Below are positions 29,932-37,568 of a stretch of 64,000 nucleotides of DNA, piece by piece. The notes beneath the pieces are model-generated. The model did no database searches, was not told where the DNA came from, and worked only from the letters and a program-made list of their open reading frames with translations. Each line of letters begins with the position of its first letter. Position 1 is the stretch's first letter. This DNA comes from Fimenecus sp045593645. Lineage in GTDB: Bacteria; Bacillota; Clostridia; Oscillospirales; Acutalibacteraceae. The translations under genes were made by a program, and so were the position numbers. The stretch spans positions 242,109-306,108 of the forward strand of contig JAZNWZ010000130.1 of the NCBI GenBank assembly GCA_045593645.1, read 5' to 3'.

Positions 29932-32805
29932 TTATATATTTGTTGTCTGTCCCACATTTTCAAATACTAAGACTACGTACTCAGAGAATACGTTTACCTT
30001 TACTTTAACGTAAATGTAGAACTTCTTCATAGCTTTTGTTGTATCGTTGTTTACGCCTGCAATATCGCAAACTGCTTTTGCCCAAATCTTGTTTGAACCA
30101 ACAGTTCTCTTTGCGAGAATTGCTTCAACCTGTTCTTGACGAACTCCCATCCAGTAATCGTCAATAGGTTTCTTAATCTGCTGACGCATTACGTTGTCGC
30201 GGATTTCACGCTTACAGAGCAAGAATGCAAGTACGTGACCTACTTCAGACCAGTCTGTTACGTTGTTAGGGTCCTGAGTTGTCTTTGATGATACACACAT
30301 CAAACCGTCATCAGCGTTATAAACGATTGGGTTGATACCCTTTTCATCCATAATCTTTGTTGCTGAGTCAGAGAAGTTCCAACGAGCTTTGAGAATTGCA
30401 CGAGGCAACTGACCACCCATATTGTTGTAATTGTACCAAGCAGGAGCCCAACCACCCATCTTTCTTTCGATGATACGACAGTACATCAAACCAACGTCAC
30501 CAATAGGCATCATCCAGAATGACTTACCTGTGTAAGCATCATAGAATTGGAATTCACCTGCATACTGTGCAGTCTGTTTAGAACGACCAGTAACAGTGAG
30601 TTTTGAAGGATTTGCGAACTCACCCTGAGTAATAAGCTTAGGTGAAATTGCCATTGCAAGCTTGTGTGTTTCAACAAGTGAAGCGTGCTGTGTATGTACG
30701 AATTCCTGTCCTGTAGGATCCATAAATACATATACGTCGTCGTACTGAGCATCGAATGCTTCAGTCCAACCCTGCTTAACAATCATCATAAACTCATCGC
30801 GCCAAGAACCGCCAACTGTTCCTTCAGCAAGGTTTTTCTCAACTGCATAAGTAGCATAACGCTGACCCTTGAGCTTGAGTTTGTATGTTACAGGAACAAT
30901 GTTTCCTTCTGCGTCGTATGTCAATTTGTCATCAACAATACGTTTCTTTGTATAAATACCGTGTGAGTCAAGATCTTCGTCAAAAGTCTTGTCAGGATGG
31001 ATTTCAATGAATGACATATCATCATCGTTGAGTACGTTTGGCCAATAAATATTTGCGCCGAAACCGTCTTTACCCTTTTCATCGAATGAACCAGTGAACT
31101 CACCACCGCTCATCATTTCACCTGGGTAAACTTCCTCTTTTACGTTGAATGTCATTGTGTTGAAGTTGATGTCCTTAACCAATGGATAATTTGCATCATC
31201 TTCTGTTTCAAACTGGAAGTTTGAAGGAGATACAACGTAAACGATTTCGTGGTCAATCTGAAGTGTTGTTGTGTTGTCATCAAGCTGAGTTGCAACATCA
31301 GCATTGTTGCTCAAAACCTTTACACCGTAAATCAAGATTGACTGTGTCAAGTAAGACTCACCAACGTTTGCAGAAGCCTTAGCAGCTGTAGGATACTTTG
31401 TCTTATCCAAATCTGGGTTGTAAGAATACAACTTGATTTTCTTTGCAGCAGCAGCTTTTTCTGGAACGATAAGTTCGTTACCTGAGTAAGAACCTTCAAT
31501 GTTCAAGAACAAGTTGTCGTCGTTGTTGTAGTTCAAATTGTCAAGAACTGAACGGTCAATTTTCTTAAGGTCACCAATGATAAGAGGAGCAGCGAAATCG
31601 TACTTCCATTTATCATAACCGATGCCTGTAATAGTAACTTCAGTTGTCACCTCAGCAGGAGACTTCTGAACGATATATCCGTATGTGTCAGCCTTTACGT
31701 TGAGCAACCAAGTAATACCCTGATAGCGGTTCTTTGGAGAAACGTATGTAGAAGTTGTTTCATACATTGTCTTTCCGTTAGGACCATCAACGATAATCTC
31801 AACACCAAGGAAGTTAGGGTCAACTGAACCAGCTGAAACACCAAATGAGTTGCCATCTTCGAGATAAGCAACAACATCGTTCCAAGAGTATTTTGAAGAC
31901 TGCATTGCACAAGCCAATTCAACATTTGGCAAGAGGTCTGTCAAAGTCAAAAGTGGAGCGTCTGAGTTGTTGTAATCGTTTGTAGAAGTTGCTGTGATAC
32001 CAAGTTCTGCAAGAGTGTTGAGAGCAGTTGCCTGTCCTGTCTTGAATGATGAATTGTTGATAACCCAAGAATTACCACCAATCATTACAGAATATGTACC
32101 ATCTTCTGCCTTCCACCAAACACCGCAGTAGAAGTCTGTTACAACATCGCCGTCTTTATTTTCAACATAAAGTTTGTGGCAAGTTTTGTTTACAGAGTAG
32201 TAGTAAACGCCTTCCTCAAATCCTGACTTTTCATCTCCCCAATAGTTGAGACCAATTTCCTGAACATTTGCCCAAACTTTTGCAGTAATACCTGTGATAT
32301 AAACTGCAACGTTGTCTTTTGTTCCGTCAGGAAGTTCACCTGTAGGATAACCTGAAGCACCGCCAACGCCCTCTGGGTTAACGATGATGTTTACGTTTGA
32401 GTCTCTGTAGCCTTGAGCGTTTTCAAAGCCAACCTGAACCATCTGTGTATAGTCAACTACGTCCTTACCTGTAACGTTGTAGAAGTCGATAAGACCTTTA
32501 CTTGTGATGTAAGAACCGCCGAAGTATGAAGGATATGAAGCTGAAGAACCTGCAGGAGCAGAGATGTACAAACCGTACTCTTGGTTGAAAGCTTCTGCCT
32601 CATAAAGGTCAGGCCAATTTGATGTAGGAACACCAACCATAGCGTAAATAGCTTCCATATTACCTTTTTCAAAATAATAAGGATTCTTTTCACCCTTAGG
32701 AGCTCTTACAACCATATAGCCCTTGATTGTGCTTGCTTCAGTATTGATTGTGAATGAACTATCAATATCAATGAACTGCAAGCGCCAAGAATTTTTTGAA
32801 CCCAT
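29932..32805 (-). CDS. Tail sheath protein
   Basis: Contractile tail sheath subunit. The C-terminal part has the order seen in T4 gp18-like proteins: a F-W-M-M-P-I-G-D-V segment, A-P-A-W-Y-N-Y, then K-G-I-N-P-I-V-Y-N-A-D-D-G (about 830-842), an S-S-K-T-T strand, a helix with R-E-I-R-D-N-V-M-R, and a last beta domain. At 957 aa it is longer than gp18 (659), with extra domains likely in the first 600 residues, which hold many Gly/Tyr/Val strands. It starts after AAGGAG, behind a small hairpin in the leader, and ends at a strong terminator, as expected for an abundant virion protein. Confidence 0.75.
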   Translation of the reverse strand: MGSKNSWRLQFIDIDSSFTINTEASTIKGYMVVRAPKGEKNPYYFEKGNMEAIYAMVGVPTSNWPDLYEAEAFNQEYGLYISAPAGSSASYPSYFGGSYITSKGLIDFYNVTGKDVVDYTQMVQVGFENAQGYRDSNVNIIVNPEGVGGASGYPTGELPDGTKDNVAVYITGITAKVWANVQEIGLNYWGDEKSGFEEGVYYYSVNKTCHKLYVENKDGDVVTDFYCGVWWKAEDGTYSVMIGGNSWVINNSSFKTGQATALNTLAELGITATSTNDYNNSDAPLLTLTDLLPNVELACAMQSSKYSWNDVVAYLEDGNSFGVSAGSVDPNFLGVEIIVDGPNGKTMYETTSTYVSPKNRYQGITWLLNVKADTYGYIVQKSPAEVTTEVTITGIGYDKWKYDFAAPLIIGDLKKIDRSVLDNLNYNNDDNLFLNIEGSYSGNELIVPEKAAAAKKIKLYSYNPDLDKTKYPTAAKASANVGESYLTQSILIYGVKVLSNNADVATQLDDNTTTLQIDHEIVYVVSPSNFQFETEDDANYPLVKDINFNTMTFNVKEEVYPGEMMSGGEFTGSFDEKGKDGFGANIYWPNVLNDDDMSFIEIHPDKTFDEDLDSHGIYTKKRIVDDKLTYDAEGNIVPVTYKLKLKGQRYATYAVEKNLAEGTVGGSWRDEFMMIVKQGWTEAFDAQYDDVYVFMDPTGQEFVHTQHASLVETHKLAMAISPKLITQGEFANPSKLTVTGRSKQTAQYAGEFQFYDAYTGKSFWMMPIGDVGLMYCRIIERKMGGWAPAWYNYNNMGGQLPRAILKARWNFSDSATKIMDEKGINPIVYNADDGLMCVSSKTTQDPNNVTDWSEVGHVLAFLLCKREIRDNVMRQQIKKPIDDYWMGVRQEQVEAILAKRTVGSNKIWAKAVCDIAGVNNDTTKAMKKFYIYVKVKVNVFSEYVVLVFENVGQTTNI

Positions 32806-32821
32806 TGAATATCTCCTTTAC

Positions 32822-32836
32822 CCGAAGACTCTTCGG
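32822..32836 (-). promoter_or_regulatory. Leader hairpin before the sheath gene
   Basis: CCGAAG, 3 nt, CTTCGG forms a small stem in the leader, only 4 nt upstream of the AAAGGAG SD of the sheath gene. It may stabilise the message or tune initiation. Confidence 0.45.
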
Positions 32837-32933
32837 ATAATTTTAATAATTAGTTTATGAGTTTAAAAAAGCTATAGTGTGGGCTGATGAAAAAATTTCC
32901 TACTAATTATAACTAACTATATAGGAGTTGATT

Positions 32934-33254
32934 ATGAAAAAGAAGGACTTAATTTCAATACGCGAAATCGCTGACGATGACACAACAATCTCAAGTACAA
33001 GATGGGCTTTCGCTTCAGTTGTAAAAGCAGACCTTTATATTGTTGTTATCACAATTCTCTCAGGTATAGTTGGCCACTTTTTGGGTAAGCCTATTCCTAA
33101 TGAGTTTTATGCTTCAGTAGCTTTATTGCTTGGAGTGATAACAGGTATAATTGGCGGAAATAAAGCATTGCAAGGTTTTGAAACAAAAAGAAACGACAAG
33201 CCATCTGCAACTAATTTAGAAAACAATAATAAAGAGGGAGATGATGGAAAATAA
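32934..33254 (+). CDS. Small membrane protein, holin-like
   Basis: The start was chosen at the ATG 7 nt after AGGAG. Two hydrophobic segments (about residues 28-49 and 57-77, the second L-L-L-G-V-I-T-G-I-I-G-G) are separated by K-P-I-P-N-E and followed by L-Q-G-F-E and a polar tail. Two-TM proteins of this size with a charged C-terminus are typical of phage holins, but no endolysin is in the window. It is transcribed divergently from the sheath and overlaps the next gene by 14 bp. Confidence 0.6.
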   Translation: MKKKDLISIREIADDDTTISSTRWAFASVVKADLYIVVITILSGIVGHFLGKPIPNEFYASVALLLGVITGIIGGNKALQGFETKRNDKPSATNLENNNKEGDDGK

Positions 33255-33747
33255 ACTTTTTGAAGATATTTACTCTGCAAACGGTAAAGAAAAGATGGAA
33301 GAAATCGGAATTCTTGGCGTTGCTGCAGGTGTAATTCTTGGTCTTATTGGTGTTCCTATTGCTGTAGGAATTGTTAAGGGCGTTTTGGGCGCAGTTGCAG
33401 TTGGAGCTGGAGCTCTATCAGGAAGCATCGTAGCAGCAGGTTTAAAAAAGTCTGCTAAGGGAGTTGATAAGTTTCTTCATTCTGATGAAGTAGCAGCAAT
33501 GATTGCTGACCATAAAGATGACTTTGAAGGTCTTTCTGCTAAAGCAACAGCAATATTACTTGACAAGCTTCTTCAACAGAATTTCCCAGAAGACTATAAA
33601 AAACTTGCTGACCTCGCAAGAGATACAAATCATAAAAGAAGGGATTTTGTAAGTGCAGTTGTTGGCACTGAGGGTAAGCCTTCAGCATCTGACCCAGAAA
33701 AGTTAGCAGCATTAAAAGACAAATACGGTATTAAGTCATTTGCTTAA
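33241..33747 (+). CDS. Membrane-associated protein with LFED N-terminus
   Basis: Begins M-M-E-N-K-L-F-E-D-I-Y, close to the L-F-E-S-I motif of other proteins here. A long Gly/Val/Ala-rich hydrophobic stretch follows (about 22-66, up to two TM helices), then a helical soluble domain. The second ATG (33244) is an alternative start. It may be a virion membrane-active or ejected protein, or a lysis partner of the holin-like gene. Function inferred only. Confidence 0.55.
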   Translation: MMENKLFEDIYSANGKEKMEEIGILGVAAGVILGLIGVPIAVGIVKGVLGAVAVGAGALSGSIVAAGLKKSAKGVDKFLHSDEVAAMIADHKDDFEGLSAKATAILLDKLLQQNFPEDYKKLADLARDTNHKRRDFVSAVVGTEGKPSASDPEKLAALKDKYGIKSFA

Positions 33748-33749
33748 TA

Positions 33750-34160
33750 TTATTTTATTTCGTTGAAAATATCAGAAACTTTTTTAACGAAGTTGTTTGA
33801 ATTGTATTCGCCATCAGCTTTTGATGAATCTTCGCAATCATTGCCAAGTTTTTCTTCAAAAGCGGTGGCTTCTTTCTTTTTTATAAACCAATAAGTCTTA
33901 TCACCGATAGAAACTTTTGTTGAAAGACCTATAACCATATTTACAGCAGAGGCGAAGTTTGAGTCATTTACACCTGCTGCTTTTTTATCGCTGCCTAAAG
34001 CATCCCACAATTCTTTTGCTAATGCCTTATTATTCAAACCTGACAAAGTCATAGTAGTCACAGGCCATTTTTGTTTGGGTCTTACATACCCGCCCTCTCC
34101 GCCGCGAACTTGAAGGTCATCGTCATCTATAGGATCTAATTTCAAATATTGATTTGCCAT
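33750..34160 (-). CDS. Unknown protein, 136 aa
   Basis: The N-terminus is acidic (D-P-I-D-D-D-D-L), followed by R-G-G-E-G-G-Y-V-R-P, a helical centre, and F-V-K-K-V-S-D-I-F-N-E-I at the end. There is no SD: the ATG directly follows the T run of a terminator hairpin, so how it is translated is unclear. Function unknown. Confidence 0.6.
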   Translation of the reverse strand: MANQYLKLDPIDDDDLQVRGGEGGYVRPKQKWPVTTMTLSGLNNKALAKELWDALGSDKKAAGVNDSNFASAVNMVIGLSTKVSIGDKTYWFIKKKEATAFEEKLGNDCEDSSKADGEYNSNNFVKKVSDIFNEIK

Positions 34161-34189
34161 AAAAAATTAGTCGGCCTTTCGACCGACTT
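34161..34189 (-). terminator. Intrinsic terminator abutting a start codon
   Basis: A 6-bp stem AGTCGG/CCGACT with an 8-nt loop is followed by ATTTTTT on the - strand and then immediately by the ATG of the next gene. Confidence 0.75.
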
Positions 34190-34193
34190 GAAA

Positions 34194-34397
34194 TTATTTT
34201 TTGTTTTTTAAATTTTGGATTTCATCCTTTAATTCGCGGATGTCATCTCTTATGATTTCTTGCCTTGAATAGGCTAACATAGCCCAACCTGCTGCAACGC
34301 TTGCAATGTTTTCATTACGAACGCCAGCAATAATATAAGCCAAACCGCCAACACCGATGATAATGGCAAAAACCATATTTACGACTCTCATTCCCAT
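34194..34397 (-). CDS. Small membrane protein with coiled-coil tail, 67 aa
   Basis: Two hydrophobic stretches (about 5-23 and 30-43) are followed by a charged heptad-like C-terminus (I-R-D-D-I-R-E-L-K-D-E-I-Q-N-L-K). Membrane-anchored; a holin, spanin-like or unknown role. It overlaps the nadD stop by one base and is co-transcribed with nadD. Confidence 0.6.
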   Translation of the reverse strand: MGMRVVNMVFAIIIGVGGLAYIIAGVRNENIASVAAGWAMLAYSRQEIIRDDIRELKDEIQNLKNKK

Positions 34398-34981
34398 TAT
34401 AGGCCTCCAACGTTGTTATACCATTCTTTATCAGTAAGGTACATATCCATCAATTCTTCAATAAGTTTGTTTCTTGTGTTTGTTGCAGAACAATCTTCAA
34501 ACTTGTTTCCCATATTTACTGCAAGTGCAGGAATATCTGTTCTCCAAACTCCATCACCTGCTTCTGAGCCTTTGCATCTGTTTGCAACACAAAGAGTTGC
34601 AAGCTTCAGGATGTCTTCATAGCGGGTCCAAGTTTTGAATTCCTTGTAAGAGTCTTCACCGATGATAAGATAGAACTTATCGTTAGGATATTTTTCTTTG
34701 AAGTACTGCAAGAGATCGATTGTGCGCCAATTTCCATCTTTGTCTTTTTCAACTGTATCAATCTCAACTGGAATATTGATACCTGAGAGGAAGTTTTGAA
34801 TAATTGTTACCTTTTCATCAAAAGTAAAAAGATAACGCTTATCAGGACGATAATAGTTTACTGTTGTTGGAACGATAACAATTTTATCAAGATCACACTG
34901 CTTAAAAGCATTCATTACAACAGCAGCGTGTCCGCAAGTAAAGGGGTCAAAAGTACCCCCAAAGATACCAATTTTTGCCAT
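34397..34981 (-). CDS. nadD: Nicotinate-nucleotide adenylyltransferase (NadD-like)
   Basis: Adenylates nicotinate mononucleotide to deamido-NAD, the third step from nicotinamide. Motif G-G-T-F-D-P-F-T-C-G-H lies at residues 8-18, and S-A-T-N-T-R (about 162-167) stands where the family has I-S-S-T-x-I-R. The 194 aa length fits NadD. AAGGAG precedes the chosen ATG; the longer frame is a shadow. It follows the Nudix gene by 10 nt, so adenylylation and Nudix hydrolysis are co-expressed. NMN versus NaMN preference cannot be read from sequence; pncA and pncB in the same region favour NaMN. Confidence 0.8.
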   Translation of the reverse strand: MAKIGIFGGTFDPFTCGHAAVVMNAFKQCDLDKIVIVPTTVNYYRPDKRYLFTFDEKVTIIQNFLSGINIPVEIDTVEKDKDGNWRTIDLLQYFKEKYPNDKFYLIIGEDSYKEFKTWTRYEDILKLATLCVANRCKGSEAGDGVWRTDIPALAVNMGNKFEDCSATNTRNKLIEELMDMYLTDKEWYNNVGGL

Positions 34982-34991
34982 TTTGTTCTCC

Positions 34992-35627
34992 TTAGTCGAG
35001 ATGATAACCCGCAGCAAAAAGTGCCGCAATTCCCATCGCGTGTTCAGATATTTCAGAAGTATGATCCAAAAGACGGTCGTAAATTACTTCACAATCTTCA
35101 TTTTCATCAAGATTCTGTTCGCCTTTCTTTGCAATCAATTCATCAAGGTTTGGAACTACGCAGCGATAAATTGACATTGTGTTGTTGAAGTAAGCAGGAT
35201 TTGGGTTGAAAGTGATAAGATGTTTCAAGTCAATATCAACGATGTCCATTCCTGTTTCTTCTTTCAATTCACGGGCTGCAGCTTTCATTCTTCCATCTGC
35301 AAGGATGTCCCGCTTTTCGTCATCGCTTATTCTTTTCCAAAGTTCTTTGAACTCTTCTTCATTTTTTACAAGTGCAGCGGCAAAAAAGTCTTCGTCATCA
35401 ACTGTGCCACAAGGGAATTCAATTGTTTTATCTTCAAGGCCCCAGCGAGTTTGTTTGATAAGAACTGCTTTTGCATCAGCTTCCCAACAAGGCTTATCAG
35501 TTATAATTACCATAACCCAATCGTGGCAATTAAGTCCTACTGGGTTGAACTTTGTGCCGTCAAAAGTCTTTTTGACAACTGTGAATACAGGAGTCTTAAG
35601 CAACTCTTCTTCTTTAATCTTTTTCAT
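34992..35627 (-). CDS. Nudix hydrolase with long insertion (ADP-ribose pyrophosphatase-like)
   Basis: The Nudix helix reads A-A-A-R-E-L-K-E-E-T-G, the core R-E-x-x-E-E-x-G. The usual Gly lies far upstream in F-P-C-G-T-V-D, because about 35 residues are inserted between it and the helix. This layout suits ADP-ribose or NADH pyrophosphatases better than MutT. It starts after AAGGG and ends 10 nt before nadD. A role in recycling ADP-ribose or controlling NAD metabolites is inferred from the context. Confidence 0.75.
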   Translation of the reverse strand: MKKIKEEELLKTPVFTVVKKTFDGTKFNPVGLNCHDWVMVIITDKPCWEADAKAVLIKQTRWGLEDKTIEFPCGTVDDEDFFAAALVKNEEEFKELWKRISDDEKRDILADGRMKAAARELKEETGMDIVDIDLKHLITFNPNPAYFNNTMSIYRCVVPNLDELIAKKGEQNLDENEDCEVIYDRLLDHTSEISEHAMGIAALFAAGYHLD

Positions 35628-35649
35628 TTTTAATGTCCCTTTTGACTCC

Positions 35650-35796
35650 TTAAAAGAACTTATTTCGTACTTTCTTTGATACTGCAACGGCTACACAAAA
35701 GCCGATTGCAACACAACATACGATGAAAGCAAATCCGCTGCCATCAAACCACGTAAAAGCACCGTCTTCAATAAGCCAGTTAACAGCCTTTTCCAT
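35650..35796 (-). CDS. Small membrane protein, 48 aa
   Basis: One hydrophobic segment (F-A-F-I-V-C-C-V-A-I-G-F-C-V-A-V-A-V, about residues 22-39) is followed by a basic tail S-K-K-V-R-N-K-F-F. GGAG lies 7 nt upstream of the ATG, which abuts the previous stop. Function unknown; possibly translated with the Nudix/nadD pair. Confidence 0.6.
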   Translation of the reverse strand: MEKAVNWLIEDGAFTWFDGSGFAFIVCCVAIGFCVAVAVSKKVRNKFF

Positions 35797-36231
35797 TTAA
35801 GCTCTCCAGAATCTTGGGTTCATATTGATGTCAATATTGAAAGTCTCAATATCCTCAGGCTTTGCACCGTTTTCGATAAGGTATGCAGCATAGTTGTTTG
35901 CGTCCTGTTCACGAGCAAAACGCTCAACTTTGTTATTGTATTTTACTGCAGGGATTGGACGAAGGTCTTCTTCAAAGTGAAGTTTCTGAGCTTTCTGAGC
36001 AGCCTCAAGTTTATCAGCTTCCTGTTTGAAAGCAAGAGCTGCCTGAAAGTACTGGTCTGCAAGCATACGCTTGTCTTTGATTGCCTTCAAAAGATTTTCT
36101 GGGTCTTTCAAAAGATTCTCTGAGTCAGCAGGCCTGCGAGGCTCCTGTGAATTGTTAGGCTTCTGTCCATTGAAACGCTGAGACTGATTCTGTGCAAGTG
36201 ATGCGATAATAGCATTCAAAAATTCATCCAT
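35797..36231 (-). CDS. Unknown protein, 144 aa
   Basis: The N-terminus is Gln/Asn/Pro-rich and probably disordered; residues about 50-85 form a helical Ala/Lys/Glu coiled coil, and the C-terminus reads F-N-I-D-I-N-M-N-P-R-F-W-R-A. AAGGGG serves as the SD. Function unknown. Confidence 0.6.
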   Translation of the reverse strand: MDEFLNAIIASLAQNQSQRFNGQKPNNSQEPRRPADSENLLKDPENLLKAIKDKRMLADQYFQAALAFKQEADKLEAAQKAQKLHFEEDLRPIPAVKYNNKVERFAREQDANNYAAYLIENGAKPEDIETFNIDINMNPRFWRA

Positions 36232-36241
36232 TTATAACCCC

Positions 36242-36463
36242 TTAATTGAAATCTTCGTAAGCAACAGCATAACCGCAAAAGTTGATATGTAAGCCCTGTT
36301 TTTTGCTCCATCTTACTTTGCGTGTTTGAATTTCACCGCCTGAAATAAACTGAAACCAACTTCCTTCAACAAAATCTTTCATCCACCAATCTTCGGCTTT
36401 AAGTTCAATCTTTTTGTTGGGAAGTTCGATTATAGCAGTAAACCAAGTTTTCTTTTTAAACAT
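36242..36463 (-). CDS. Small unknown protein, 73 aa
   Basis: A basic beta-rich protein with many Trp (K-A-E-D-W-W-M-K-D-F) and a closing V-A-Y-E-D-F-N. AAGGAGG precedes the start; a P2 promoter lies upstream. Function unknown. Confidence 0.6.
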   Translation of the reverse strand: MFKKKTWFTAIIELPNKKIELKAEDWWMKDFVEGSWFQFISGGEIQTRKVRWSKKQGLHINFCGYAVAYEDFN

Positions 36464-36482
36464 TGCTGCCTCCTTAACAATA

Positions 36483-36511
36483 ATAATATAAAGTTAAGGA
36501 TGCAAAAGTTC
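36483..36511 (-). promoter_or_regulatory. P2 promoter
   Basis: On the - strand GAACTT, 15 nt, TATATTAT, then AAGGAGG and the ATG at 36463. The -35 box lies in the coding end of the gene at 36494. Confidence 0.75.
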
Positions 36512-36850
36512 ATTTTCTGTCAAAAGTTTGTGAAGCTTTGCATAACTGTCAAACTCTTCTTTTGTCATTGAAGTCAATTCTGCAGTCAAGTTTTGTAAAT
36601 CCTTATCACAATACTGTTTGGCACAAGCAAAACCTAAGTCAAAACCCTTATCAAAAACGGCGATGTATTCAATCTTTTTGTCCTTTGGCAGGTCAGAGTT
36701 TTCAATGCGTTTATGAAATTCAGCTCTGTCTTTTTCTGCCAAAGAAGCATAGTATTCGCCAGTTTTATGTTCGAGTTTATTGTCAGGTTTCTTTTCTTTG
36801 TTCCATTTTTGTTTGGCTTCAAACAATTCATCACCGGTTTCTGCTGGCAT
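36494..36850 (-). CDS. Unknown charged protein, 118 aa
   Basis: Very charged and helical (K-Q-K-W-N-K-E-K-K-P-D, L-A-E-K-D-R-A-E-F-H-K-R). Near the N-terminus G-D-E-L-F-E-A resembles the L-F-E motif elsewhere, but the following residue differs. TAGGAG serves as the SD. Function unknown. Confidence 0.6.
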   Translation of the reverse strand: MPAETGDELFEAKQKWNKEKKPDNKLEHKTGEYYASLAEKDRAEFHKRIENSDLPKDKKIEYIAVFDKGFDLGFACAKQYCDKDLQNLTAELTSMTKEEFDSYAKLHKLLTENELLHP

Positions 36851-37533
36851 TAGCTTACACTCCTACAAATGGAAATATTGTTCTTGTCTTTGCCTGTATG
36901 TTCTTCATACTTGTCTTCACCTGTGTAAGGCTCAAGAGAAGCTTCTGCAACATAGTTGTACTTGATAAGAAGATGCTTAAACCAATTTGATGTTGTTGAT
37001 GGAATAAGTTGTCCTGCAACCTTAAACCAGTAAGGCCAATTGGTTCCTTTGATTGCAAAAGCCTGCTGCTCTTTCTTTACAGCTTCGTGTACAGCTTTGA
37101 GCTTATCAAAATCAGTGTAATAGTGAACTTCATCAGGCATACGACATTCGATAACAGGAACTCCCAATTTCAAATCTGAAAGCATTTTGTAGGCAATCCA
37201 AGCATTTTCTCTATCACACCACTCATCAACTCTTGCAAGTTTGTACTTTTCAATTGTATCTTTTCTGAGCGCAAAGTTACGAATACGATGTTCACCTTCT
37301 CTCTTTATCTTGCCCTTTACTTTCTTTTCAGTAATAACATCAAGGCGGTAATATGGTACTGACATATTATGATAATTCTGAAGGCCAAAGCCATTTAGAT
37401 TTACATAATTGATTGCATCGTCGTAGTTATCCATTTCCCATTGTTTTACAATTTTTTCTTCGTTGTTGAGACCTTCAGGACCAAAGCCTGACTCTCTGAT
37501 AAGTGCAACATATTTTCTTTCTTTCTTTAACAT
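36850..37533 (-). CDS. Unknown protein, 227 aa
   Basis: A basic N-terminus, then an alpha/beta region with Y-Y-R-L-D-V-I-T-E-K-K-V-K-G-K-I-K (about 60-76) and a C-terminal W-P-Y-W-F-K-V-A-G-Q-L. AAGGAG is the SD and sits right after a strong TTCG-loop hairpin. It lies between pncB and the charged 118-aa gene. Function unknown. Confidence 0.65.
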   Translation of the reverse strand: MLKKERKYVALIRESGFGPEGLNNEEKIVKQWEMDNYDDAINYVNLNGFGLQNYHNMSVPYYRLDVITEKKVKGKIKREGEHRIRNFALRKDTIEKYKLARVDEWCDRENAWIAYKMLSDLKLGVPVIECRMPDEVHYYTDFDKLKAVHEAVKKEQQAFAIKGTNWPYWFKVAGQLIPSTTSNWFKHLLIKYNYVAEASLEPYTGEDKYEEHTGKDKNNISICRSVS

Positions 37534-37544
37534 TTAAAAACTCC

Positions 37545-37564
37545 TTGGGAGCCGAAGCTCCCAA
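37545..37564 (-). terminator. TTCG-loop hairpin between pncB and the next gene
   Basis: An 8-bp stem TTGGGAGC/GCTCCCAA closes a TTCG tetraloop. The 3' arm runs directly into GGAGTTTTT, which is both a short T run and the SD of the next gene. It is a partial terminator or an intercistronic structure. Confidence 0.6.
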
Positions 37565-37568
37565 TTAT

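Noticed and set aside
35206..35679. + strand frame of 157 codons opposite the Nudix gene
   Set aside because: Antisense shadow: the Nudix motif and SD are on the - strand, and the + frame has Ser/Phe-rich composition and no SD.
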